A DNA stretch of 64,000 nt from Dromiciops gliroides (Eukaryota; Chordata; Mammalia; Microbiotheria; Microbiotheriidae), in contig NC_057862.1 of assembly GCF_019393635.1 (NCBI RefSeq), forward strand, positions 91,392,159-91,456,158, given 5' to 3'. The translations under genes were made by a program, and so were the position numbers. The notes under the pieces are model-generated. The model did no database searches. It was not told the origin of the DNA and saw only the letters and a list, made by a program, of their open reading frames with translations. Positions within the stretch are counted from its first letter, which is position 1; every line of letters starts with the position of its first letter. Of the stretch, positions 1 through 10,895 are shown piece after piece.

Positions 1-1
1 T

Positions 2-421
2 ACCAGCTCCTCTCTGGGGTCCCATTTGACAAGGAGTTCTCAAAACACCAATGGAGACTTTGTGGACCAAAGCCTGGAAGACTACTTTAACCAAAGGCTG
101 ACTGACCTCAGGAACTACAAGGTCAAAGGGCCCAACATGAAGGCCCAGGGAGAAGCTGAGGCATCTTCCCAACCTTCCCCACCCTTCAGGGCCTTGAGAA
201 GAAGAAGCAGTTGTGGTCCTGAATTGTTAGCCAGCCAAGTCAAAGAGCTGACAGAGACCTACATTTTAGAGGCCCCGGCTCCTCATCTTCCACTTAGCTT
301 TGATCCACAGGAAAGTCAAGGGGGGCTGGATTTCCGTAGCAAAAACAACTACCTGGATATGTTGATTTTAAATGCAATTGCCCCGTTAGAAATGCTCAAA
401 CAGGTGAATATCGGGCCCTAG
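2..421 (+). CDS. 3'-terminal coding part of an unrecognised gene (C-terminal ~139 residues)
   Basis: The frame is open from base 2 to a TAG at 419-421 and runs in from outside the window, so the true start is not visible. It may be a last exon: 'ag' dinucleotides near the left edge could serve as an acceptor. The peptide is hydrophilic, with a proline/serine-rich middle, a basic RRRSS patch, and an ordered-looking end (SKNNYLDML, then LEMLKQ). I see no known domain and do not recognise the family. It is not the C-terminus of RGS10, the gene I would expect to converge on GRK5 from human synteny. Support for a real gene comes from 139 open codons, a poly(A) signal 250 bases downstream, and convergent placement opposite GRK5. 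A retrogene or chance ORF is still possible. Confidence 0.45.
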   Translation, partial: TSSSLGSHLTRSSQNTNGDFVDQSLEDYFNQRLTDLRNYKVKGPNMKAQGEAEASSQPSPPFRALRRRSSCGPELLASQVKELTETYILEAPAPHLPLSFDPQESQGGLDFRSKNNYLDMLILNAIAPLEMLKQVNIGP

Positions 422-667
422 AATTGCTCTAGCAATGGTTGGCAGATGGCTTATTGCTAAACAACTCACCCTCCTCCCCAAATAATTTTAACAGCAACAT
501 TGGTGATTGTTGTTGCTGTTCTTGTTGAACTCAATTCCCTTCAATCATTGAATGCTTTCCCTCTCTCCGACCCTCCCCCCCATCTCTGAAGAGTCATTCT
601 GTGGTCACTAGCCCCTCTCTTCTAGTACTGGGAGTGCTTCCTCTCACTAACCCTAGTATATGGGGAA

Positions 668-673
668 AATAAA
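668..673 (+). promoter_or_regulatory. AATAAA poly(A) signal for the plus-strand gene
   Basis: A canonical AATAAA lies 247 bases after the stop codon of the open frame at 2-421, with no repeat between them. This spacing fits a short 3' UTR ending near 690. Confidence 0.45.
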
Positions 674-811
674 GGTTGCCAAGCCCTGCCCTAGAGAGTC
701 ACCCACTAAGTGCATAGGTGGGAACTGAATTTTTCATTAGGATGTTCACCAAGACAATTCATTTACTTATTTATTTTGAATTTGCACCTGTATTGAATAT
801 TTAATCATAGA

Positions 812-965
812 ATCATAGGTATAGAGCTTGAAGGAACCTCAGAGGTTGTTTTGTCTAATTCCCTCATTTTACAAATAAGGAAACTGAGGCCTAGGGGAAG
901 TGAAGTGACTTGCCCAAAGTCACACAAGCATCATGTAACAGCTGGATAACTTGAACCCATATCCT
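812..965 (-). repeat. MIR/CORE-SINE-type fragment
   Basis: The plus strand carries the typical reverse MIR words 'aggaaactgaggc' and 'tgacttgcccaaagtcacac'. It is strongly diverged, hence old. Confidence 0.7.
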
Positions 966-1087
966 TTGACTTTATTGCCAAGGTTTTTCCCATTGTACTT
1001 TATGTTAAGTTGAGCTTTATTTAAATGTTAAGAGGTCATTTTGTATAGGACATTATTTTCATTCAAAAGGCATTAAAATTTAATTTA

Positions 1088-1240
1088 GGGGGCCAGCTAG
1101 GTGGCACAGTGGACAGAGCACCAGCCCTGGATTCAGGAGGACCTGAGTTCAAATCTGGCCCCAGACACTTGACACTTACTAGCTGTGTGAGCCTGGGCAA
1201 GTCACTTAACCTTTATTGCCCCCCAAAAAAAGAAAAAAAG
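1088..1240 (+). repeat. Marsupial tRNA-derived SINE, full length (part of duplicated block, copy 1)
   Basis: The SINE head 'gccagctaggtggcacagtgg' region is followed by the box-B-like 'gagttcaaatc', 'gtcacttaacc' and an A-rich tail. Its tail and the 250 bases after it recur at 60590-61159, where the SINE head is missing. Confidence 0.9.
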
Positions 1241-1498
1241 AAGAAAATTTAATTTTAAAAATGAACACATAAACTTTTCTTTTAAAATACAAACTTTAAA
1301 AGGAAATGCATATTGTCAAAATAGCTTAGAATTTGCAAGGGGACACCTAGAGCATCTTGTACAAATGCCTTTGACCAAGGCTAAATCTCCAGCAGGACCT
1401 GAAGACTATCTAAGTTTATATTAAACTTTTCCTACCATGGGCATCTTTGGGGATCTGGCAGCTTTTTGTCTTGGGTTACACTTAGAGTTCTTTAGCTT
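1241..1498 (+). repeat. Duplicated unique-looking block, copy 1
   Basis: This block recurs, in the same orientation, at 60726-61159, where a younger SINE splits it. By eye about 9 of ~255 bases differ. Similarity stops abruptly after 'ttctttagct' in both copies. It has no poly(A) end of its own, so it does not look like a simple retrotransposed transduction. Confidence 0.85.
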
Positions 1499-1625
1499 GT
1501 GATTGCGTACTTTCCAAAATAGCTTTCCCTCTATTAATTATTTCCTAGTTATTTTGCGTGTGTGTATATATAGAGAGAGAGAGACAGAGAGATTGCTTTC
1601 TATGTATTTGTTTGCATGTTGTTTC

Positions 1626-1745
1626 CCCCAGTAGACTGTAAACTCCTTGAGGGCAGGGACTGTCTTTTGCCTGTTTTTGTATCACCAATGCTCTTAGCAC
1701 AATGCCTGGCATATAGTAGGTGCTTAATAAATGTTTACCGATTGA
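1626..1745 (+). repeat. L2 LINE 3' end
   Basis: The sequence carries the standard L2 3'-end words 'ctccttgagggcagggact', 'atgcctggcatatagtagg' and 'tgcttaataaatg', in order. Confidence 0.85.
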
Positions 1746-2379
1746 TCAACTGATGATAATAATAACACCCAGCACTGGAGAATAATTGGGAGCTAGGGAG
1801 GCCAACTTGAAAAGTACAAACTCGTCACTGCAAAGTGTTGTATTATTTAGATGTTCTTCAAACCTCTAGCTAAGTGTGTATGGCCACATAGCTGTCCCAG
1901 TGGAGCCACTTTCATACATAGATGAGCATCAGGTGCAAATCACATGCACGCTCAAAAATGGTTTCAAAATTGCTCTTCAGCAATGCCCTCCTCTGAAACC
2001 CAGAACTTTCCCTGATTGGAGGTTTAAGTACCTCCACCAGTACCTCCTCATACACACGCTTGAGTCTCCCTAACCTGCCAGGGAAGGAAGACATGAGAAG
2101 ACTTGGGATTGGGCTCACCCTTTGTGTGTTCATTTTGTCTGCAAAACTGACCTCTGTACCTCTGTCCCCTTCCCGATTTCCCAGGGGGAAAGAAGAAGCC
2201 TGGGATTTGCCTCAATTTTGTCCATCTATCCCCTTATATTGGACTCCCTGCCTCAACCCCCACAAGATTTAGGCCCGTAGCAGCTAAATTTCACTCACCT
2301 CTATCCCTGCCCCCATTACACGATTCTCTTGTTTCACAAATCTGTGTTTCATCGATAGTAATAACAAAACCAATAATTC

Positions 2380-2580
2380 TCATTGATATAGAAATTCAAG
2401 TTTACGGAGTGTTTTTCCCCAAACCACCCTGTGAATCAGGTTATGCAAGTATTATTCCCATTTTACAGGTGAAGCAGTTGAGGTTCAGAAAAATGAAACA
2501 TCCGTCCAGTCATGTGGCCAGTTGATGTCATCCTCCTTACAGGGCCTGAGTCTCCTATATCGCCATTTTCCTATACTGCC
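2380..2580 (-). repeat. CORE-SINE/MIR-type element, reverse
   Basis: Reverse MIR words are present: 'cccattttacaggtgaag' followed by a degraded copy of the 'gtcacacagc' segment and a reverse tRNA-related end. Confidence 0.6.
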
Positions 2581-2799
2581 TTCCATCTAGGATTGAATCA
2601 TACTAGTTGAGTCCAGGCTCATTGAGCATGAATCCCACATTAGTAGGGTCTCAAGGAATGAGTTTTGAATCCATTTCTCAGTGCTTTTGTTCTTTACTCT
2701 GCCCCCAACCCAGAATAATCACCAGCCTTCATCTTTCCTTCCAGTATGTTATCATTGCATCCATGCCTTTCCCACAGTTCCTTTTCCCATATCAGAGGA

Positions 2800-3045
2800 T
2801 CTTTAATGGGCAGCACACGTAGCAAAGAGCTAAAAACCACTGGCCATGGTGTCAGAGGAACTGGACTTGTATCCTCAGCTCTGCTAGTCATGGTGCCTGG
2901 GGGAAGTCACCCTACTTTTCTGAGCTTCAGTTTCCCCATTCCCCAAGTTGGCCTCCCTAGCTCACAAAATGGGAATATAGCATTTACCCTGCCGACTTCA
3001 CAGGCCTCTTGTGAGGATCAAATGAAATAAATGGCCATGAAATGG
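2800..3045 (+). repeat. CORE-SINE/MIR-type element, forward
   Basis: Forward order is recognisable: a tRNA-like head, 'cttcagtttcccc', a diverged core, then 'cctcttgtgaggatcaaatga'. Small ORFs overlapping it are shadows of the repeat. Confidence 0.65.
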
Positions 3046-3374
3046 CTTGTGTAGATGAAGAGCTAATGATCTTCTGACCTTCACACAAATATGATGAGCT
3101 AGCAACATTGTATATTGGAAGAAGAACAGCATCACTGACCCTCAGCAGACGTTGGTGGTTTGGAAATCCTGCATCCACTGTCATTCACCAACATGTGTGG
3201 GTGGCTCTGTCATTTAGAATATGTTCCAACTACATCCAATTGATGAAGATCAGGTTGGTGGAAAAGGATTAGCGAGGCCTCCCAATGTTCTCTAGCCCCA
3301 AATACCTTGAATGTCAAAGAAATGCCATCAAGGCTGGAGCAACTCCCCCAGTCTCCATAAAAAGCAGGTCATGA

Positions 3375-3510
3375 GAATCATAGGAACTTAGAAATCATTC
3401 TAGTCTGACATTCTCATTATATAGATGAGAAAGAAGAAGCTCATCTGTGTAAAATGACTTGTCCAAGGTCACACAGGAACTAAGGGGCAGAGCTGAACTG
3501 AGATGTTTCG
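3375..3510 (-). repeat. MIR-type fragment, reverse
   Basis: It contains 'agatgagaaag' and 'gacttgtccaaggtcacaca', the diverged reverse MIR core. Confidence 0.6.
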
Positions 3511-4194
3511 GTTCTAAATATGATGCGCTTCTCGCTACTTGACTTCTCTGCCGCTTGACCTAACCACAGAGAAAGGGCAGGAAGGAGGAGAACCAGGAAG
3601 TTGGGAAGAAAGTAGCTGATATCACCAGTCCCATCCTGCATCTGGTAAACAAACATTTAGGCCAACACACTGGGCCAGAATAAATCCTCCTTGGAATCTG
3701 GTCTTGAAAACTATTTCTATTGAAACTCATATTGTTTGTGCTGATGAGACTTCTGCTGAAGCTGCTGACAAATGTTCTCAAAAGTTTGTATGAACTCCAA
3801 ACAAGAGGGCTTAGAATAGCTCTTGTTCAAAAGAATAGCAATTAGTCATACACAAATTAGTCATTTTGGTGCAGTAATTAGTCCTCTGGCTTATGATTTC
3901 TTTTTTCATTTTCCTCTGGGCCTCAGTTTCCCATTTGTAAAATGAAGGGATTGAGTTAGGCTATCTCTGAAGCCATTTCCTGCTCTGACAATCCAAGCTC
4001 TAAAGTTGTGCCTTCTGTTTGATACATACCCTAAGGTCTACAAAGCATTTTTTCTCACCACAGTCTCAGGAAGTGGGCATTCAAACACTTTCACCCCTAT
4101 TTTCATCATTTAAAAAGCTTTTTTTTTTTTTAACCTGACCTGTAATTTCATTGATGCAACAAACTCTCAATGAAGAAAGACACCCACTCTGCAG

Positions 4195-4430
4195 CAGTTT
4201 TAGAGAATTTTCAAGGGCATTGAGAAGCTAAGTGTCTCGTCCCAGGTCACACAGCCTTGATATGTCAGAGGTTGGATTCCAACACAGGTCTTCCTAAGTC
4301 TGAATTCAGCTTTCTAACAATTATATTAAGCTGACTCAACCCATCTATTGATAAAGAAACCAAGGCCCAGGGAAGTTAAATGACTTGTGCAAGATCACAT
4401 CAGTAGGAAGATCTTTAGACTCCAAGTGCA
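4195..4430 (-). repeat. Two adjoining reverse MIR-type fragments
   Basis: Two separate copies of the reverse core occur, one with 'cccaggtcacacagcc' near 4240 and one with 'aaggcccagggaag' near 4360. Confidence 0.6.
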
Positions 4431-4534
4431 GTGGCCTTTTTTATTACAGTACCTAAAGCTAGAGTTGCCTCCAACTCTTTCTACCTACCTAGTTTTTCCA
4501 ACTATAATATTTTTTTTTCTAAGATCTGACATTC

Positions 4535-4715
4535 TACTCTGCCTTTGGAGTTAAAGACCCTGTGGTTTAAATCCTACCTCAGACACTCACTACTGGTGTG
4601 TTCTTGGACACATTAGTTAACACTCCTATTCTTCATTTTTTGTCTGTGAAATAAAGAGTTTGGACTAGACGACTTTGGGGTTCCCTCTGCCTCTAGATCT
4701 ATGGTGCTATGATAC
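4535..4715 (+). repeat. CORE-SINE with 'ggactagacgac' tail
   Basis: A diverged tRNA-like head is followed by 'gtctgtgaaataaagagtttggac' region and the tail 'gttccctctgcctctag'. The same tail type recurs many times in the window. Confidence 0.6.
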
Positions 4716-4844
4716 TTTTAAAAAATGTTATCTTTGGGTGAAGCAAACACCGGATTGGCCCAGACCCAAGCCTGGCTGTTCTACTATATCTGTTCTAGCT
4801 ATATCACCTTAAGCACTAAATTTCATTTGTAAAATGGAGATAAT

Positions 4845-5031
4845 GGGGCAGCTAGGTGGCGCAGTGGATAGAGCACTGGCCCTGGATTCAGGAGGACCTG
4901 AATTCAAATCTGACCTCAGGCATTAGACACATACTAGCTGTGTGACCCTGGGCAAGTCATTTAACCCCAATTGCCTCACCAAAAATATTAATTAATTAAT
5001 TAATAAATAAGTGAATAAATAAATAAAAAGT
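4845..5031 (+). repeat. Marsupial tRNA-derived SINE with target-site duplication
   Basis: A full-length SINE ends in an A-rich tail expanded to (TTAA)n/(AAATA)n. It is flanked by 14-base direct repeats at 4831-4844 (aaaatggagataat) and 5032-5045, with one mismatch. The host site is a CORE-SINE-like 'aaaatggagataat' stretch. Confidence 0.93.
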
Positions 5032-5968
5032 AAAATGGGGATAATAATACACTAACTACCTCACTGTATTTTTATGAGGATAACACTTTATAAACCTGTA
5101 CAGTGCTATGGAAATGGGAGATCTTATTAAAAGTCCCAACATGGTTAGGGTTGAGTGGGACAAAGTCAAGTGCGGTCAGACTCCATCTTAGAAATTGATT
5201 GCCTTCCCTAAGTCCCTGATTGTTTGCAAGTCAGAATTGCATTTTCCCAACAAAACAATGTACTCAGAGTAGTAGGGAAACTTTTCCTCATGCCTAACTG
5301 TTTCAAGGGGAAAATGTGCTTTGAGTCCCAGTGCCCAGGCCAGTGCCTTGGACTTACTGGCCTCATGTTTGTTGAATTAAATTGAACTGAATTTTCCCTG
5401 TTGCTTGGACAGGTTATGGGAAAGGTCCCATAGTCTGTCTTATAAACCTGAGGACCAACATATGACTGCAGCACAATACAACAAATATTTGTTATAATAC
5501 AACACAAAAATACTTATTAAGGGCCTACTACATATGGAACACTGGATTCAGAGACACTCAAGGAGCTTGTAATGTGTGGTGTGGAATCACATAGCAATGT
5601 GGACAGTTGTAATACGAGCTTTCTTTCGTTTTGACAAACCCACAATTTCATCAGTATAGAGAAATCTCAGCATAGAAGAAATTCCCTTCACGAATGCAGG
5701 TCAGCAACTCTTCTATAACTTATGATCTATCAGGTTTGTTTGGGAATATTGAAGATTTAAATATTTTACCCATGTGGATGTACAGTAATACATGCAATAT
5801 TTCATAATTAATTTAAAGTTATATAAGTGATTATAACAAAAGATATTTAAAGAGTTATAAAACAGTATACCACATGAGGGTGTTACTAGTTGTGCTGTGG
5901 GAGGAATCAGGGAAGTTTTCTTGGAAGGAAGGCAATTTTTTAATTGCCTCTTTAAAATTTAGGGGATA

Positions 5969-6118
5969 GGGGGCAGCTAGGTGGCTCAGTGGATAAAGCA
6001 CTGGCCCTGAATTCAGGAGTACCTGAGTTCAAATCCAGGCTCAGATACTTGACACTAGCTGTGTGACCCTGGGCAAGTCACTTAACCCTCATTGCTCCGC
6101 AAAAAAATAAAAATAAAA
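5969..6118 (+). repeat. Marsupial tRNA-derived SINE
   Basis: The full head 'gggcagctaggtggctcagtg' region, box B and A-rich tail are visible; one internal stretch is shorter than in other copies ('acttgacactagctg'). Confidence 0.9.
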
Positions 6119-6119
6119 C

Positions 6120-6220
6120 AGGCAAAGTGGTGGTAGATAGAGTGTTTTATCTGGAGTCACAAAGACTTAGGTTAAAATTCCATTTCTGGCACTTAATAGA
6201 TATGTAATTCTTGATAAGTC
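6120..6220 (+). repeat. Diverged tRNA-derived SINE fragment
   Basis: A degraded head ('gtggtagatagagtg') and 'tggagtcacaaagacttagg' resemble an older member of the SINE group. Confidence 0.5.
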
Positions 6221-6221
6221 A

Positions 6222-6528
6222 CTTGTTCACGTCTGTCCTTTGTTCTTGAAGAGGACCATGACATCATTCTAATCATCATGACTTTCCCTGAATTGGATTT
6301 AAGTGAGGAAGGGTTGTGAAAGGTCACCAACCTCACTCTCTCCACCAGAGCCATCTGGATCCAGTGGCAAGACATATATCAGGACAAGTGGAAATGGCCC
6401 CGGATGTTTAAGGCAATTGGGGTTAAGTAATTTGCTCAGGGTCACACAGCTATGAAGTGAAATTTGAACTCAGGTCCTTTTAACTCCAGGCTCAGTGCTC
6501 TATCTACTGTACTACCTAGCTGCTCCGC
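6222..6528 (-). repeat. Long composite SINE, reverse
   Basis: The right part (6400-6528) is a reverse tRNA-derived SINE head ('gggtcacacagctatgaag', 'tactacctagctgctcc'). The left part carries 'cttgaagaggaccatgacatc' and 'gagccatctggatccagtgg'-type sequence, found attached to such SINEs elsewhere in marsupials (recollection). Confidence 0.65.
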
Positions 6529-6564
6529 AAGTCAGTTACCCAAAATGACGAGGATGGTACGGTA

Positions 6565-8153
6565 TGGGAAAACTTTAAATTGTTTTGATTTGCATTTCTC
6601 TTATTATTAGTCATTTGGAGCATTCTTTCATATGGCTATTAATAGTTTTAAATTTTTCTTTCAAGAACTGTTTGTTCATACCCTGTGACTATTGGAGAAT
6701 GATTTTTGGTCTTACCTATTATGTGTTAATTGTTTGTATAGCTTGGACACCAAATCCTTATCAGAAAAAAAAAGATTTTGATTCAAAGATTTTTTTCCCC
6801 ATTCAGTGGCTTCCCTTCTTATCCAAGGTGCATTATTTTTTTTTTGTGAGAAACTTTTTGGTTTCATGTAATCAGTTATCTATTTTATCTTTTGTAATTG
6901 CCTTAATACCTTATTTGATTAGAAATACATCACCTGCCCATATCTGTAAAAGATATGTGATCTGCTTATCTTCCATTTTTAAAAAATGTGATATTTAATA
7001 TTAAGATGACATACTAATTTAGGGTATGTTATCGAATATGGTATTGGTCTAGGCCTAATTTCTGCCATACCTCTTCCCAATTTTTCCCAGTAGATTTCTA
7101 TTTATCAAAAAGGTAACTTTCCCAGATAATTTCTGTTTTCTGGCTTATCTGGTTATTGAATTCCATTATTTGATTCTTCCTTGTTAATTCCATTGCATTG
7201 ATCTGTTTCTCTATTTTCTTAACCAATACCAATTGATTTTGATGATTACTGCTTGAAGACTGGAAGTGCTATTTCCCTATTTGTTTTCCTCTTTCCCCTT
7301 AGTATTCTCAATCTTTTCTTTTTCCAAATGAATTTTGTTATTATTTTATCAAGTTCTAGAATGTATTTTTTTTTTGTAAATTGATTGATATGGCATTAAA
7401 ACCATACATTAACTTTGGTAATATTATCATTTTTATTATATTGGCATAGTCCAGCCATGATCACTGAATATTTCCTAGTTATATGTTATTCTTAATTTCT
7501 TTAAGAAACACTTTGCAATTGAATTTATGTAAACATTTCATGTGCTTTAATAGACTAATTCCCACATATTTTATGCATTTTGTAGTTATTTTTCATTGGA
7601 TTTCCATTTCTATATTGCCTCTTGGATTTTGTCATTATTATATCAAAATGGTTGTCTTAACTAGAATCTTTGCTCATTCTCTATGATTTTCTAAGTAGAC
7701 CATCACATCATCAGCAAACAATGTAGTTTTATCTCTTCCTTATCTCTTTATGTCTTTAATTTCTTTTTTTGGGGGTCTTATTGCTGCTATAAGCATTTCT
7801 AGAAGTATAGCAGATACAGTGAGAGTGAACAAACATCCTTGCTTTCCTCCTCTATTTATTGGGAAAGCTTCTAGTCTATCCCCATTGTATGTGATACTCG
7901 CTTTAGATAACAAAAATAAAAAGTTCTTTCTATACTTGTAATTTGTTGTGTGTTTTTTTAAAGCATAGATGAGTTCTATACTTTGTTAAAGGATTTTTTC
8001 TGTGTTGATTGAGATAATCATGGTTTTTGATGTTTTTTATATGATGGACCATATTGATTGTTTTGCTAATGTTAAACTAAACTTGCATCCCTGGTACAAA
8101 TACAACTTAGTCATAATGAATGGTTTCTTATTGTAGTCAATTTGACAAAAGTT
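6565..8153 (-). mobile_element. L1 LINE fragment, ORF2 region, reverse
   Basis: The minus strand encodes decayed L1 ORF2. At 7707-7718 it reads Phe-Ala-Asp-Asp, the reverse-transcriptase catalytic motif, within KTTLFADDVM. The flanking plus-strand text ('tcatcagcaaac', 'gtgagagtgaacaaacatccttgc') is the familiar antisense L1 pattern. The 6575-6780 part matches the antisense ORF2 region downstream of the RT ('tttgcatttctcttattattag'). Many stops make it non-functional. It is older than the L1 at 9167. Small plus-strand ORFs in this stretch are antisense shadows. Confidence 0.85.
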
Positions 8154-8167
8154 ACTTATAATTTTTG

Positions 8168-8323
8168 GTTTTTTGTTTTTGTTTTTGCGGAGCAATGGGG
8201 GTTAAGTGACTTGCCCAGGGTCACACAGCTAGCAAGTGTCAAAGTGTCTGAGGTCAGATTTGAACTCAGGTACTCCTGAATCCAGGGCCAGTGCTTTATC
8301 CACTGCGCCACCTAGCTGCCCCT
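8168..8323 (-). repeat. Marsupial tRNA-derived SINE, reverse, with target-site duplication
   Basis: A reverse full-length SINE begins with a T-rich stretch and ends 'cacctagctgcccc'. It is flanked by exact 14-base repeats 'acttataatttttg' at 8154-8167 and 8324-8337, so it is a relatively young insertion. Confidence 0.95.
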
Positions 8324-9130
8324 ACTTATAATTTTTGAATTGACAATCATTGATGATTTTTAATAATAATTTCTTCCTTCTTTTTTTCTTTTAAAATATT
8401 CTTTGTTATGAGAAAGGATATAAGGAAGAATCTAGGTGATATGAAAACAAAAGGTATAAATAAAAATCTATTTAAAAAAGAAAAGCAAGTCACTTCATCT
8501 CTTTGGGCCTTGTTTTTCTCATCTGTAAAATGGGAGTTTGAATTGTAGTATTCCCAAAATCCCTTCTAGACCTAACAGCTCATTGTTTATGGAAACTCAT
8601 CATAGATAATTGATAAAACAGATAAATCCCATATGGAATAATCTGAAGTATGCTGTCTGAAAAATCTTCTGGTTGCATAATAGGGTTTTCCTGACAAGGC
8701 CCTTCCTCACAAATATATCTAATTAAATACAAAGGATTATATTCTGTCAAGGGACCTGGGAAAGAAACCTTTGTGTCCCCTTCTAGACCAAAGCTATCCC
8801 CAAGCTATGGTAGATAATCAAAGCCAGGTGTTGTCAAGCCCACCAGTTAAGTCCAGCTTTGAATGATTCCTATAATTTCTCCTCCCTGTTCATAAGAATC
8901 TGATTTAGAGCAGGATTTCCCTTTGTTGGTTCCTCCACTTTTTGAAGGACAAAATTATCATTAAAGTATCAAGTCCTTTTTTGGTTATTTTACTTTTGGT
9001 AGATAGAGCTCTGACAAGTTTATGGATAACTGAAGTTTTCCATTACTACTATATCATGTCTCTGTTCCTAGCTTATGCTCTAGTTCCTGAACTTCTCATC
9101 TATATCCTCCTTCTGTCCAAGTAGTCTACA

Positions 9131-9935
9131 GCAGTGGTCTCAAACTCAAAAAGAAAGGGAGCCATGCAAAGAATTGGAAACCGAGGGAATGTCCATCAAT
9201 TGGGGAATGGCTGAACAAGTTGTGGTATATGAATGTAATGGAATACTATTGTGTTGTAAGAAATGAGCAGGCAGATTTCAGAAAAACCTGGAAAGACTTA
9301 GGTGGACTGATGCTGATTGAAGTGAGCAGAACCAGGAAAACATTGTACACAATAACAACAACGTTGTGTGATGATCAGCTGTGACAGACTTAACTCTTCT
9401 CAGCAATACAATCATCCAAGACAATTCCAAAGAAGTCATGATGTAAATGTTTTCCACATCCAGAAAAAAGAACTGTGGATTCTGAATGCAGATTGAACCA
9501 TTCTGTTTCTACGGTTTTTTTTTCCTTTTTTGACGTTTCCCCCTTTTGTTCTGACTCTCCTTTCACAACATAACTAATACAGAAATATGTTTAATGTGAT
9601 CATACATATATAACCTATATCAGATTTCTTTCTGTCTTGGGGAGGGGGAGGGGAGGGTAGCGAGGGAGGGAGAAAATTTGGAACTGAAAATCTTTTGAAA
9701 ACAAATGTTGAAAACTATCTTTACATGTAACTGGAAAATAATAAAATACTTCTATGATTACAAAAAAGAAAAAGAAAAAAAGAAAGGGAGCCATGATACT
9801 GTCTGTCCATAAGGATCCCTGAAGACAGCATATTAAGTCAGAAAACCACATATTACCATTGTCTATGTTAATAGTATTTTTATTTATTTTGTTGAATATT
9901 TCCCATTTACAGTTTAATCTGGTGAGATTATTATA
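9131..9935 (+). mobile_element. hAT-type DNA transposon remnant, interrupted by an L1
   Basis: The left end 'cagtggtctcaaactcaaa' looks like a hAT terminal repeat. The continuation resumes after the L1 at about 9777 with 'ccacatattaccattgtct' and 'tttatttattttgttgaat', typical of ancient therian hAT elements. Removing 9167-9776 and one target copy restores continuity. Confidence 0.45.
9167..9776 (+). mobile_element. 5'-truncated L1 LINE, 3' end with target-site duplication
   Basis: The element starts inside the last part of ORF2. Its frame reads CPSIGEWLNKLWYMNVMEYY, like the C-terminus of mammalian L1 ORF2p, and ends at TGA 9382-9384. A 3' UTR with a G-rich stretch (9638-9670) and 'aataaaat' leads into an A-rich tail. 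A 19-base duplication 'aaaaagaaagggagccatg' lies at 9148-9166 and 9777-9795. It is the same family as the reverse copy at 56581-57223. Confidence 0.93.
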
Positions 9936-10269
9936 TATGATTATTATTATTATAATTGGGAGAGCATTGCAGGCTGTCCATTTTATGCCTCTAGTCTATG
10001 GTATACTCTGATGACAATATTGTTTCTGTTTCTGTCTCTATTGATCTTCATCATCCTTAAGGCTTTCTTCACATGCATTTATCTCCTCAACATACAATGC
10101 TACACTGTCTATCCCACCCCTCCAAATTACTTGTCTTTTGATGATGGTATATCCTTCCAGAGCCATAGCCTAGTCAAAGGTTTCATCTCACCAAAACTCA
10201 GTGAGGTCAAATTTGCCTCATTCTGTTGGGATCTCTAGCTCATCTTGGTTTTTTTAGCTGTATATTATG

Positions 10270-10505
10270 TATTTACAGATACAAATTACAGGGAGACAGA
10301 TTATGGCTCAATGTAAGGAAGAACTTCCTAATATAGTCAGAGCTGTTTAATGATTAAATGAACTGTCTCGAGAGGTAGAGAATTCCTTGTTACTGAAGAT
10401 GTTCTGTGGAGTTTGGATGATTGGGGACATTTCATATAAAAATTGCACTTCAGGTCGGACTTGACCTAGTCTAAGTCCTTTCTGACCTTGGAGGTAACTG
10501 CTGTG
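10270..10505 (+). repeat. CR1/L3-like LINE 3' end
   Basis: Words such as 'aaggaagaacttcctaata', 'agagctgtttaatg', 'gaggtagagaattcc' and 'cggacttgacctagtc...gacctt' occur in the order known from CR1/L3-related 3' ends. Confidence 0.6.
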
Positions 10506-10520
10506 ATGGGTAAAACTAAA

Positions 10521-10735
10521 TGTGTGTGGTCACCTTACCTGTCCCCAGTGTGGGAAAAGCTAGCTAGGATTTACTTATAAATTAAAAACTTCAGCAACAG
10601 TTTAGGCATTAAGCATTTATTAAAGTACATTCCAGGTTAGCAAAGAGAGAACCTTAAAAAGAACCATAAAAGAACCTTAGAAAGGTCAACCCATGCTCTC
10701 TCAGCATGGGGCCCCTGGTAATAATATTCTCACAC
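10521..10735 (-). mobile_element. Endogenous-retrovirus LTR fragment, reverse
   Basis: The minus strand reads 'ctttaataaatgcttaatgc' with a poly(A) signal (plus 10616-10621) and ends in 'gaccacaca', matching the right half of the LTR at 17571-18063. Only this part is recognisable, so it is a broken fossil in the opposite orientation to the other copy. Confidence 0.5.
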
Positions 10736-10739
10736 TGTA

Positions 10740-10895
10740 GCACCAAGATTTTGTGATTTTGATTCTATTCATCTTTGTATCTCCTAGAAATAAGCTCCCT
10801 GAGGGCAGGGATTCTCTTTATCTTGATCTTTGTGTGTCTAGCACTGGAACACAGCGTCCTTGACCATGGCAGGAACTTAATAAATGCCTGAATCA
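10740..10895 (+). repeat. L2 LINE 3' end
   Basis: The words 'catctttgtatctcctag', 'ctccctgagggcagggatt' and 'aggaacttaataaatgcctg' are those of the L2 3' end. Confidence 0.75.

Noticed and set aside
2-421. Identification of the left-edge frame as RGS10
   Set aside because: The residues do not match the RGS10 C-terminus as I know it, despite synteny expectation.
1241-1498. SINE 3' transduction as origin of the duplicated block
   Set aside because: Neither copy ends in a poly(A) run nor has target repeats around the whole unit.
6585-6998. 137-codon plus-strand frame rich in hydrophobic residues
   Set aside because: It is the antisense of a decayed L1 ORF2 region.
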